64,000 nt of DNA from Streptomyces cyaneofuscatus (GCF_000718135.1 NZ_JOEM01000006.1:186001-250000); one strand, 5' to 3'. Counted from the stretch's first letter, positions 15,952 through 23,973 are shown. Notes: a model not told the origin generated them from the letters alone. Translations and numbers: made by a program.

Positions 15952-16797
15952 CTACGAGTGAGCGGCCGGACCCAAACCCTGGAACTCCTTCATCACACGC
16001 AACAGGAGTTCCCTCGCTTCAACACCGAAGACCGCCGCGCCCTTGAAGCGCTCGAACTCCTCCTCGTACGTGGCCAGTTCGCCCGAATCGACGGTCACCC
16101 GCTCTCGATCGAAAGTCTCGATCACCACGGCTTCCTGATCGCACAGAGTGAACCCATGCCGAGGCATAACCGGCATTGGCCGACGCCAGGGCACGATGCC
16201 GAGGCGGACCGTGGTCAGGCTCTCAACGGCCAACAGCCGATCAAACTGGGCAAGCATCAGGTCCGGCGTTCCCGGCCAGGTCCGCAGTACGGCTTCAGTG
16301 ATCACGAAGACCGACTCCCGCTGGGGCTCGTAGAGCACGCTCTGCCGCTCCACCCGAGCAGCGACCGCACTTCCCACGGCTTCCGGAGTGGCGTTCGGCG
16401 CGCTGCTGAACACGTGCCGGGCGTACTCGGCGCTCTGCAACATGGCCGGCAGAACCACGCACTGGAACGAACGCACCAGCTGAGCCGACCGCACGGCGTC
16501 ATCAACGGTCAGGCCGAGAGGCGGGGTGGTCACTGCCGTCCGGTCCGAGGCGCTCTCAACAGCAGTCAAGAGATCCCGCACCTCACGCGAGGTGGCCTCA
16601 TCGAGAAGGAGAGCGCGAGCCAGGCGCTCCAGCACATCGGAGCTGGGGACCATGCGCCCGTTCTCCACCTTGGACACGGTGGGCTGCCCGACCCCGGCCC
16701 CCTGGGCCAGCGCTGCACCGGACAGGCCGGCCTCAGCACGCAATGCCCGAAGGCGCGCACCGAGCACCTTCATCCGCTCCTGCCGCTCACTCCCCAT
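15952..16797 (-). CDS. XRE-family regulator with DUF5753 domain
   Basis: A 281-residue protein: an N-terminal cro/C1-type HTH (about 12-66; LSGAALAQGAGVGQPTVSKVENG) followed by a ligand/effector domain of the DUF5753 type (LVRSFQCVVLPAMLQSAEYARHVF, then RQSVLYEP, LRTWPGTPDLMLAQFDRLLA and DSGELATYEEEFERF). Hundreds of such regulators exist in Streptomyces, often next to small GHKL ATP-binding genes as here, and several regulate development or antibiotic production. ATG 16795-16797 gives the common MGSERQER start; an internal ATG at 16773 has a better Shine-Dalgarno and cannot be excluded. It may control the neighbouring ATP-binding gene or the element. Confidence 0.86.
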   Translation of the reverse strand: MGSERQERMKVLGARLRALRAEAGLSGAALAQGAGVGQPTVSKVENGRMVPSSDVLERLARALLLDEATSREVRDLLTAVESASDRTAVTTPPLGLTVDDAVRSAQLVRSFQCVVLPAMLQSAEYARHVFSSAPNATPEAVGSAVAARVERQSVLYEPQRESVFVITEAVLRTWPGTPDLMLAQFDRLLAVESLTTVRLGIVPWRRPMPVMPRHGFTLCDQEAVVIETFDRERVTVDSGELATYEEEFERFKGAAVFGVEARELLLRVMKEFQGLGPAAHS

Positions 16798-17235
16798 ACC
16801 CAGGGTTCTACACCACAGGGCGGAGACCATGCCCAAGCCAGCGAGAGCAGCGACCACCGAGGCCCGCCATGATTCAAAGTTTCTCTACTGGTTCAAGGCG
16901 GCTCGCTCCGCTCACCGCACGCGGCCCGGCCCCCGGCCGGGCCTGCGCTCCTGTCTCCGCCCCGCTCCAGCCCGGCCGACGCCCGTGCCGCGCTCAGAGC
17001 GATCAGCCGCCTGACGCCAGAGAAGGGGTACGTCGTGGCTGGGGCGGCCGGTTCCACGGCTTTAGGCAGCCACTTTGGCGCGAGCCTCGAAGATCATGGC
17101 CCCAACGTCGTGCTTTACCGGGCAGGTCCACAGACTGCCCGACGCGCCGGAAGCTTACGGGGCCATGATCACTCGCGCCAAAGCAGCTCCAGCCCAAAGC
17201 CGCTCCACCGACCTTCGAGGGCCACACTTACCTCG
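16798..17235. other. Non-coding interval between regulators and cargo, with large inverted repeat
   Basis: No gene with good codon usage is seen. The interval marks the boundary between the GC-rich core of the element and the less GC-rich cargo. Its main feature is the long imperfect palindrome at 17073-17183. Confidence 0.6.
17073..17183. repeat. 111-bp imperfect palindrome
   Basis: Outer arms ctttggcgcgag (17073-17084) and ctcgcgccaaag (17172-17183), inner arms gatcatggcccc (17092-17103) and ggggccatgatc (17159-17170), and a central hairpin gggcag...ctgccc (17120-17140). It could fold as one long hairpin in single-stranded DNA, compatible with a single-strand origin, a bidirectional terminator or a transfer-recognition structure. 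Confidence 0.85.
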
Positions 17236-18447
17236 TCAAGGAAGCACGCGAAGCTGCTCATCAATCGGCACAGTTGACGGAGGGAGAGTCGTGATAAGGA
17301 GTTCGTCCGCGGCGCGCTTCCCCACCTTGCCAGCTGCCGAGTATCGCGTGCCCACCAACCTTTTGCTGATCTGCCAACGCCGCACCCCCAGATTTACCCG
17401 GTCAGATTCCGATGGGTTCATGCGATCACGCGCATACAACCATGGGCTTTCAGTAAGCGAAGGGTGGTTATCGTAGCTCAGCAGCCACCTGAATTGAGCC
17501 TTAGCCCTGAGGTAATGAGCAAGCCCGAGATGCAGGGAGTCGGTGTCCTTTTCTGGACCATCTTCAACTTGGCCGCCGTAGCCACCTCGCGGGTCGAAAG
17601 AAGTCCTATAAAGCAACGACGACTTATCGATATAGGGCGGATCAAGGTAGGCGATCACTCGCGACGGAAGAAGTTGCGGGTACCTCTCCGGAACGTCATC
17701 TAGCGTGCTTCGCCAGTCTTTTCGCCAGACATCAACAAGGCGCCCGACATCATATAGATGGCCAACGTACCTAATACGCTCCGTGAGGGCATCCGGATTC
17801 CATCGACACCCGATAGGATACTTACTTTCCTGGGCGCGACCGCCGAGGGGGCCAGCTTTTCCGTGCAGGATTCCTGAAAAAGTGGTCCTGTTGAGGAAAA
17901 GGCATTGCATCGCGGCTGCAAGGCGACGATCACGCGGCGCCAATTCAATCGGAGGGATCCAATTCCTCCAGTAGTCCCATCGCTCGACAGCTGAAGGACC
18001 CCCGTGCCGCACGAAGCGGCTCCACTCGTCGTGCATACGGTCAACCAGGCGCTCTGTGTCCTCAGCTGCAACCTGCCAGAAAGCAGTGACGAGCGGATCA
18101 GCGTCAGCAAGCAAGATTCGGTCGACAGTGCCGTCACCAATCATGCGCAAAGACGCTGAGGCTCCCCCTGCGAAGGGCTCCACGAGTAGGTTAACTTCAG
18201 GCACTTCACGCGACTGCTTCGCAGACGTGATTACCCGCGCGATCACAGGTGCAAGTGCCGACTTAGCCCCTGGGTAGCGGAGAGGGGATTGGTAGCGCCC
18301 GCGAGCAAGATCGTGAGCCACTGCGGTCAAGTCCGAAGTGATCGCCCTTTCGCGACCGTTGATCGCGTCGCCTGTACCCAATAGCGCAGCGGTTTGGGCT
18401 AGGCCGTCGGTCGCAGTGGTCGCGATCGGCTCTGTCAGGGTGGTCAT
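17236..18447 (-). CDS. D12-class (Dam-like) adenine-N6 DNA methyltransferase
   Basis: A 403-residue protein with D12-class methyltransferase motifs in order: RYPGAKSAL (57-65, motif X), LVEPFAGGAS (88-97, SAM-binding motif I), LADADP, CLFLNRTTFSGIL (182-194) and catalytic DPPY (269-272). It should transfer a methyl group from SAM to adenine N6 in a defined site; the recognition site cannot be read from sequence. It is the last gene of a three-gene minus-strand operon after HerA and NurA (43 bp from the nurA stop). Start is ATG 18445-18447. Codon usage and base composition are clearly less GC-rich than the element's core, indicating acquisition from another source. It could protect the host or element from the HerA-NurA machinery, or act in an independent modification role. 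Confidence 0.93.
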   Translation of the reverse strand: MTTLTEPIATTATDGLAQTAALLGTGDAINGRERAITSDLTAVAHDLARGRYQSPLRYPGAKSALAPVIARVITSAKQSREVPEVNLLVEPFAGGASASLRMIGDGTVDRILLADADPLVTAFWQVAAEDTERLVDRMHDEWSRFVRHGGPSAVERWDYWRNWIPPIELAPRDRRLAAAMQCLFLNRTTFSGILHGKAGPLGGRAQESKYPIGCRWNPDALTERIRYVGHLYDVGRLVDVWRKDWRSTLDDVPERYPQLLPSRVIAYLDPPYIDKSSLLYRTSFDPRGGYGGQVEDGPEKDTDSLHLGLAHYLRAKAQFRWLLSYDNHPSLTESPWLYARDRMNPSESDRVNLGVRRWQISKRLVGTRYSAAGKVGKRAADELLITTLPPSTVPIDEQLRVLP

Positions 18448-18490
18448 GGCCGTATTCTGCCTGATGCAGCCGCGACTTGGTACATGTCGC

Positions 18491-19900
18491 CTACTTTTTG
18501 AAGTAGGTGGGCGGCTGCACGGCCTGCATGTCAAGCTTGAGCCCTGGAATGTTCTGCTGAGCCATCATAGTCAGGACAGAACGGCCGACTCCAAGCGGGA
18601 GTGCCGCAGCAGAGTGCGCCAACGCTACTGGAATCACCGCATGTTGGTACATACGGGTCTGCAACGAGTCCAGCACCTCACAAATCAGCCGGAGCACCGG
18701 GAACGCGCTCCATCCCTCGACTTCGCTGCTGCCATCATAAGGACTCAGGCCAGCCGTCGCCGGCACCGTGATGACCAAAGGATCACCGGCCTGGGTTCGG
18801 TAGATAAACCTCCGTCCGTAGAACTCATCGACGCCGTAGTGGTTATTTGCTGACCGACCTGAAATCCGGTTGATGTAGTCGTTTGTCAGGCGCATTACGT
18901 GACCGACAGGGATCCACTCGCAGATCTGCTCTGCATGTTCTACGAATGCCCCGCTCTTCTCAATTCCGACCATTAGCGGAGCAGTGATACCCCGAGCTGT
19001 ACACCAACTGGCGAGGTCGCCAAGGTGTTCAACAAAGCGGCGCTTGAGCGGTGCCAGCGGGCCATGCAATGCCAGAGGCCCATCAGTGACAAAGAGCGTA
19101 TGCCTTAGCACCTCAGGAGCCGAGTCGGCAAAGAAGTTCAGATAGCACAACGTCATCAGCCGCTCGGCCACGCTCATCACGCGACCCAGTGGTGTAAAAT
19201 TCGAGCCTTCGACGTTGTACTCTTCGTGCGTACGTAGGGTATCGGCCAGGTATAGAATTCCACCACAAGCCGGGCAATTACCCCCACTCGCAGTTACAGT
19301 GAGCTTCACCCCATCCTTTGCAGATGCGCCACAATTGGGGCATACGCGAAGTGGGATTCGCTCCGCACGGGCTGCTCGTGTTCCATGCAGGGCAAGCAGC
19401 CCGTCTGCCAGAGTCATATTAGTGCTGGAGTCAAACCGCGAGTTCAAAAGGAAGGCGTTGAGCTCGCTTCTCCAGGTGTCGACTCCAGTCATTCCAGGCC
19501 GCACGAGCTGAGAACCTGGTAGCGCGACGTCGAAAGCGTACTCCGTTTGCGATCTGCGAACAGCCCGCGGGTCGATGTAGCGTTCAATAGCCAGGGCTCG
19601 AAAAGCATCGAGCTGTACCATGGAGCCGGCCACCCTCAAATAGCCGACTTTCACCGTCGGATGGTCACGTGTGGCCTCAACCTCAGTGTCTGATCCGTCT
19701 ACGGTGATCGAAAAATCGATATCTCCTGGGTCGCCCACATGAGGCAGGTCCCCCAGTGAGATGCACAGACTTTCGATCTCATCCTTACTGTTGGGCCTAG
19801 AACTCGTTATCTGCCAACGCTGCAGAGCGGCCTTCACTGCTTCATTTCGTACAGTGTCTACGTGGCCGAGGCGAGAAGCCTTCTCTCCAGAGTAGGGCAT
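18491..19900 (-). CDS. nurA: NurA-type nuclease with zinc ribbon, partner of HerA
   Basis: A 469-residue protein. Nuclease-type motifs fit the NurA fold: an early VDGS (67-70) followed by KVGYLRVAG, a central FVTDGPLAL (270-278) and VGIEKS (311-316), each carrying the conserved acidic or lysine residue in the right order. An insertion contains a four-cysteine zinc ribbon (Cys187, 190, 209, 212). NurA is a 5'-to-3' nuclease that works inside the HerA translocase ring in archaeal end resection. Bacterial HerA with nuclease partners also occur in anti-phage systems. The gap to the herA stop is only 3 bases, and the methyltransferase follows. The protein is longer than archaeal NurA, consistent with an inserted or extended module. 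Catalytic activity is inferred. Confidence 0.82.
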   Translation of the reverse strand: MPYSGEKASRLGHVDTVRNEAVKAALQRWQITSSRPNSKDEIESLCISLGDLPHVGDPGDIDFSITVDGSDTEVEATRDHPTVKVGYLRVAGSMVQLDAFRALAIERYIDPRAVRRSQTEYAFDVALPGSQLVRPGMTGVDTWRSELNAFLLNSRFDSSTNMTLADGLLALHGTRAARAERIPLRVCPNCGASAKDGVKLTVTASGGNCPACGGILYLADTLRTHEEYNVEGSNFTPLGRVMSVAERLMTLCYLNFFADSAPEVLRHTLFVTDGPLALHGPLAPLKRRFVEHLGDLASWCTARGITAPLMVGIEKSGAFVEHAEQICEWIPVGHVMRLTNDYINRISGRSANNHYGVDEFYGRRFIYRTQAGDPLVITVPATAGLSPYDGSSEVEGWSAFPVLRLICEVLDSLQTRMYQHAVIPVALAHSAAALPLGVGRSVLTMMAQQNIPGLKLDMQAVQPPTYFKK

Positions 19901-19903
19901 GGC

Positions 19904-21901
19904 TCACCCGCTACTTTCTGACGAAGCGATGGAGTCAAGGCCGGCGGCCTTGCGGGCTTCATTAACCATTGAATGGTCAAACTTGGCGATCTGCGCGGGA
20001 ACGATGTACTTGCCTGAGTAGGTCTTCATGCGGACGAAGCCAACATCTTCTGCGCGAATGATACTCGGGGCCCACACCTTGAAGTCGTAGTAGTGGGACA
20101 GCTCGCGGGTCTCATGATCTGAGTTCAAATGCGCAACTAGCCAATTGGATGTGTTGGACAGGATGCGCTTATCGACAGACGTCACTTCTTGGGTAGCGTA
20201 AATCAGCCCCATCTTATACTTGGCCGCCTCCTTGGAGAGTCGCACCCAAGGATCATCAGCCACCTCCCGTCCCCCGCGCTCGAACAGGTTGTGCGCTTCC
20301 TCTACAACAATCTGCATTTCCAGCGGATCCGCGTCCTCCCGGAATCGCTCCCCCGCCTTATTGAGTAGGTGTGTAACAATCCTTTCTGACATGACCTTGG
20401 CGACAAGTTCGTTGCCACTCGACAGGTCGACGATCGACAGGCGGCCCGCAACCATGTCCTGCCAGAGAAGTTCCGCTACGTCGCCGGTCGACTCTGGCCC
20501 ATGAAATGGCCGGATCGTCCTAATGGCCGACGTCACACCCGTGTATTCATAGACCCCGAAGATGTCGGGGAAGCGCGAGTTCTCGTCATGCCACTTCGGG
20601 AATTCGGCAGATCGCTTGCCCACCCAGTTAGCAAGAGAGAGGGCGCCGGTAGGTGAATTAATTGTGTACTTACCTCGACCGGCTGACGTAATCGCAGTCG
20701 GGTGCTCTTTCAGGAAGGGAGCGGCCTTGTCGTCAGGCAAGGCAATTTTGAGAGGCGTAAAGCGAGTGGCCATGAAGCCACATTTGGCAAGCAAACCGTA
20801 AAAAGCTACCAGTGACCAGCCCCAACGATTGTGGGCACTGAAGTCTTGGCGGTCCGGTTCAGTCAGGTCCGCCGAGCGGAAGCTCTTAGCGTAGTTGGTG
20901 TTTACCTGGGCAGTTGCATCGCTTACGAGGCTCCACGCAGCCTCTAGGACGTCGCGATCGTAGAAGTTGAGCCGGAGCGTCTTCTCGCGGGAATCGGTTG
21001 GGTCAGGCTCGACTTTGTAGATCCTTACGGTGCGGTCATCATCGCCCAGTAGACGCAGCCCCGTTCCGTCCTGCCGATTGACGTTTGCGTACTCACCTTG
21101 AGGGTCGAAGATAAGTTGCCCGATCGACCGCTCATGTTCCGAGGCGTATCGGTGAACTGCCGTCACAAGCGTCTTGATGGTGTTGGACTTACCGGTCCTG
21201 GTCATGCCGAACACAGCTGTCTTGCGTCCGACGAAGTCCGAAACATCGATGCGGACATCTGCCTGATCGGTGCGGGCGATCAGCGCCTTGCGACGCGTTG
21301 CAGCGAACCGCACCTTCCCGATGGCAAGCGAGTCGCGTTCATCTGTGGCAGCCGGGTACGAAGCTAGCCAAGACAAGACATCTGTCGAAGGCAAGAACAC
21401 CTGATACCGGGCAGAGACGACGACATTATCGATATCGGCGCCGTACTCAATCCGCGCATCCCGTGCGTCGGTTTCGGTGTAGAAGGTGCCCAAGACTTCA
21501 CAGTCGAAGGCCGACTGCTGGAGCTCATTCCTAGTCAGAACGTCAGTCACGTCATCAAAATCGACTCCCGATGCGCCAGCATCACGCACGACAGCGAGTC
21601 GAGTCTGGATCAGCTCAGACTCATTCGGGAGTGGCGCAGTCCCTCGTACGCGGAGCAAGATGATCTCTTGGTCTTCGAGGATGAACCCTGCCTCTGTGCT
21701 GTCACCAGCTACGGCAAGAAGAAAGCCACCTCGAGGGACGCCTCCAGCTTCATGTTTCTTGAAATCGTCCGTGAGGACGATAGCCGAGTCGTAGTCGAGC
21801 CGAAAGATCCCGCCCACCGGCTTGCAGCCCTGGTTGATCAGTGCCGTGAGAGGCTTCCTGAGCTCCGTCGAGTTCTGAACCTTCGCCGCGATCCCTGTCA
21901 C
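19904..21901 (-). CDS. herA: HerA-like hexameric ATPase/translocase
   Basis: A 665-residue HerA/FtsK-superfamily ATPase. The N-terminal region (about 1-200) resembles a HAS-barrel domain (GGIFRLDYDSAIVL, GFILEDQEIILLRVRG). The P-loop GMTRTGKS lies at 232-239, then GQLIFDPQGEYANV, and Walker B VVEEAH at 532-537. A C-terminal IIRAEDVGFVRMKTYSGK segment completes the module. HerA rings pump DNA for a nuclease such as NurA. The long frame extends to 21961, but GTG 21901 has GGGAGG six bases upstream and is preferred. It is the first gene of the cargo operon HerA-NurA-methyltransferase, all of lower GC than neighbours. The region upstream to 22155 is the divergent promoter region. Confidence 0.9.
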   Translation of the reverse strand: MTGIAAKVQNSTELRKPLTALINQGCKPVGGIFRLDYDSAIVLTDDFKKHEAGGVPRGGFLLAVAGDSTEAGFILEDQEIILLRVRGTAPLPNESELIQTRLAVVRDAGASGVDFDDVTDVLTRNELQQSAFDCEVLGTFYTETDARDARIEYGADIDNVVVSARYQVFLPSTDVLSWLASYPAATDERDSLAIGKVRFAATRRKALIARTDQADVRIDVSDFVGRKTAVFGMTRTGKSNTIKTLVTAVHRYASEHERSIGQLIFDPQGEYANVNRQDGTGLRLLGDDDRTVRIYKVEPDPTDSREKTLRLNFYDRDVLEAAWSLVSDATAQVNTNYAKSFRSADLTEPDRQDFSAHNRWGWSLVAFYGLLAKCGFMATRFTPLKIALPDDKAAPFLKEHPTAITSAGRGKYTINSPTGALSLANWVGKRSAEFPKWHDENSRFPDIFGVYEYTGVTSAIRTIRPFHGPESTGDVAELLWQDMVAGRLSIVDLSSGNELVAKVMSERIVTHLLNKAGERFREDADPLEMQIVVEEAHNLFERGGREVADDPWVRLSKEAAKYKMGLIYATQEVTSVDKRILSNTSNWLVAHLNSDHETRELSHYYDFKVWAPSIIRAEDVGFVRMKTYSGKYIVPAQIAKFDHSMVNEARKAAGLDSIASSESSG

Positions 21902-22155
21902 GCGGTCCCTCCCTGATCCCCCCGCGCGCGAGCGCGATGCTGTGTCTGACATCCCCGGCAAGCGCTACAGATCGTACTGCTGCCCAGTGGAAGAAGTTTC
22001 GGCCTCGGTGACTATGTATGTGGCAACTTCAGTGCAACTGGCCGAAATTGATCGTTTGGCTTGGAGTGTGCTGTCCTCCTCTCCCGGCACAGTTTGCCGC
22101 TGAGGCCTCCGAGCCAATGGCGATCTGCTGGTCAAAACGCCTCGCGCCCTCCACG

Positions 22156-22653
22156 ATGGCCGTCATGGATCGGTTGCAGGTCAGTGCTTGGCAGTACGTG
22201 GCGGAGGTGCTCCGCCCTGAGGATCTTCCGATGGTCGCTGCGCACGCGCTAGTTGACGGGCATGACTCTCCTGCCCTACGTGAGTTGGCCGGCCTGTCGC
22301 GTCGGAGCGATGCGACCGAGGTCCGCGAGCTGTACGTCCAGGCGTTGAGTGAGCTCGACGTGCCTCTTCCTGACGAGGAGACGGCTGGCCGGCGTCTCCT
22401 CGTGAGCCTCGCGTTCGGTCTCGTGCATGGCGCGCTGAGTCCCAAGGAAGTGGGCGACGGCCTCTCGATGACTGTCACGGCACGCACCCAGGAGGAGGCG
22501 CAGTTCCTCTCTGTCGCAGCGGAGTACAGCGAATGGATCGAGCCGGACGATCTCCCGGCTTGGGAACGCGAGCTACAAACGGCAGCCCAGTTGTTGGCGG
22601 CTTCTACCGATCTTGGCCCCGGCATCCGCGTACCAGCTTCGCGGCACGGCTGA
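22156..22653 (+). CDS. Conserved-looking hypothetical protein, cargo of the element
   Basis: A 165-residue acidic, helical protein (YVAEVLRPEDLPMVAAHALVDGHDSPALRELAGL, then LPDEETAGRRLLVSLAFGLVHGALSP). I do not recognise a catalytic motif; composition suggests a small soluble helical protein, and GC-rich third positions show it is a real gene. It is divergent from herA. The start is uncertain: ATG 22156 or 22165 begins the region with coding character, while the open frame reaches an ATG at 22018 with an atypical Cys/Trp-rich extension. No good Shine-Dalgarno is seen. Similar small proteins accompany mobile elements and housekeeping genes in Streptomyces; no function is assigned. Confidence 0.6.
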   Translation: MAVMDRLQVSAWQYVAEVLRPEDLPMVAAHALVDGHDSPALRELAGLSRRSDATEVRELYVQALSELDVPLPDEETAGRRLLVSLAFGLVHGALSPKEVGDGLSMTVTARTQEEAQFLSVAAEYSEWIEPDDLPAWERELQTAAQLLAASTDLGPGIRVPASRHG

Positions 22654-23092
22654 CCCCCTGGCCGTGGCGCGCTCTCGTGCCAGATCCGTGCCAGATCGAG
22701 CGGTCAGCCACGGACACCCGGAGCCCGTTGCAGGGTAAACGCCCGTCGAGCGGCTCGTCGCCTGGCACGCGGGATGACCAGCGAGGACGTGGCCAGGCGT
22801 GGCGCCAGGCTTACAAGGCAGCGCTCCAGCTCCCCAACATGAGGCTCAAGCACCGTCAGTACGTGCCGGCCGTCGTAGCTCTCTTTGGTCGACAGCGCTG
22901 GCAGCGTGGTGGAGGCCGCTGGGGGTGCACTAGGCATACACACGCCTGGCCCGTTGGCATACCCATCGTGGTGGCTGACTGTCGTCGGCTAAAGTCCGTG
23001 CCGCAACCGTGCCAGATACAGGGCAAACGAAGGGCCCGCGGAGGCGTCTCCAACGTCGAGACGTTCCGCGTGAAGCCGGGGGAGAAGTGGGC
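22654..23092. other. Non-coding interval with CGTGCCAGAT repeats
   Basis: No gene is supported. Two direct copies of cgtgccagatc (22676-22686, 22688-22698) and a third cgtgccagata (23008-23018) are the only repeated structure. They could be protein-binding sites, for example for the integrase or excisionase, but they are several hundred bases from the attachment site. Confidence 0.5.
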
Positions 23093-23335
23093 ATGCTAGA
23101 AAACCTTGGGAAGTACGGGGAGATCACGAAGCAGGCGGCTGAGGCGGGGGGCGTCGACAAGCTGATCAGCGTCATTGAGAAAGCTGCGTACACGAAAGGC
23201 GCGGCCGTGGGCGTAGTGGTCGGCGGAGCAGCTGTCAGCGGGGTTGCTGCAGCCGTCGTGGCCTACCGCTCTCGTAAGGCGCGAGCCGAAGCGGCGAAGA
23301 AGGAACTGCGGACGACAGCGCGGGACGCTGAATGA
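23093..23335 (+). CDS. Small single-span membrane protein (80 residues)
   Basis: Starts MLENLGKYGEITKQAAEAGG, then a hydrophobic Gly/Ala/Val-rich segment (about 37-58) and a basic helical C-terminus (YRSRKARAEAAKKELR). The ATG has GGGGGAG eight bases upstream, better than the extension to 23009. It is followed within 20 bp by an intrinsic terminator, so it is a complete transcription unit. Composition suggests a small inner-membrane protein with cytoplasmic basic tail. The function is unknown; small membrane proteins at the edge of AICEs include surface-exclusion or accessory factors, but nothing in the sequence proves it. Confidence 0.72.
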   Translation: MLENLGKYGEITKQAAEAGGVDKLISVIEKAAYTKGAAVGVVVGGAAVSGVAAAVVAYRSRKARAEAAKKELRTTARDAE

Positions 23336-23351
23336 AGCGACTCCTAGCACA

Positions 23352-23393
23352 GAAGAACCTCCCGGCGCTCTTCCGGCGGCCGGGGGGTTCTTC
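23352..23393 (+). terminator. Intrinsic terminator after the small membrane protein gene
   Basis: A 15-bp stem (23352-23366 with 23379-23393, one G-T pair) with a 12-base loop, followed by atttat. Confidence 0.85.
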
Positions 23394-23752
23394 ATTTATC
23401 AAAACGCGGCACCTCGCCCGGGGGCTAGGTCGGGGCGCACTCGGTGCCACCTCCTGACGTGCCGCCACCAGCCGCTGCCGACATCAACAACAGCTTCCAC
23501 CTCACCACCAGTTTTGGCGCCAAAGAGCCAGCACAAGCGGATCCATCGCAGTCATCCCCGCAACCTAGCTGACCCCTACGACAGCAAGGTCACCGTCTCC
23601 CGAGGCATGAGGATGCATCGAGCGTCCCGGCTACTGAGTGTCTAACTGTGTGACAACGCCGAGAAACGATGGCGGACGAGCACGGACGTCTGCGGAACAT
23701 CAGCGCAGGTGGCAGCCAAGCCGACCTGGGGCAGCTTCCCCCTCCCAATTGC
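23394..23752. other. Right end of the element, no gene seen
   Basis: Roughly 360 bases between the terminator and attR with no open frame of good codon usage. After excision this would form one flank of attP, so integrase or excisionase binding sites are expected here. Confidence 0.5.
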
Positions 23753-23798
23753 TTCGGGACGAAGAGGTCGTGGGTTCAAATCCCGCCACCCCGACAGC
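23753..23798 (+). other. attR: right attachment site
   Basis: A 46-bp perfect copy of the attL core (7394-7439), containing the tRNA-Pro 3' half from the anticodon loop but no 5' half, so it is not itself a tRNA gene. Confidence 0.96.
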
Positions 23799-23808
23799 CG
23801 AAATACCA

Positions 23809-23849
23809 GCTCAGGGGCCTGATCCACTTAGTGGATCAGGCCCCTGAGC
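23809..23849. terminator. Hairpin just outside attR, original tRNA-Pro terminator
   Basis: A perfect 19-bp stem (23809-23827 with 23831-23849) and 3-base loop tta, 10 bp after attR. In the unoccupied chromosome it would sit just behind tRNA-Pro. The position mirrors the hairpin at 7452-7486 inside the element. Confidence 0.85.
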
Positions 23850-23973
23850 GGTTTCCGGGGCGGCTTGGGAGCCGGCCTCGGAACCCGGCTCCCCGGGGGT
23901 CGCCGATGAGCCTGCCGGGCAGAGACCCGGCGAGGCACTTACGGGACGGATGCCCGGCAGAGCCGACCCGCGG

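Larger units (their letters stand above)
7394..23798. mobile_element. Integrative and conjugative element (AICE, pSAM2-like) in tRNA-Pro
   Basis: About 16.4 kb between perfect 46-bp direct repeats. From attL inward, all on the minus strand: tyrosine integrase, excisionase, rolling-circle replication initiator, three small transfer/spread proteins, a DUF2637 membrane protein, an FtsK-like TraSA translocase and a small conserved protein. Then come four regulator/signalling genes, the HerA-NurA-methyltransferase cargo, and two small plus-strand genes near attR. Every AICE core function (int, xis, rep, tra) is present and unbroken, so excision and double-stranded DNA transfer look possible. I do not see the korSA (GntR) or pif (NUDIX) genes known from pSAM2; the control region here is different. 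GC content drops visibly between about 17.2 and 22.0 kb, suggesting the cargo was acquired separately. Confidence 0.94.

Noticed and set aside
23753..23798. Second tRNA-Pro gene at the right end
   Set aside because: Only the 3' half (from the anticodon loop) is present; the upstream bases do not form the acceptor, D-arm or 5' anticodon stem. It is attR.
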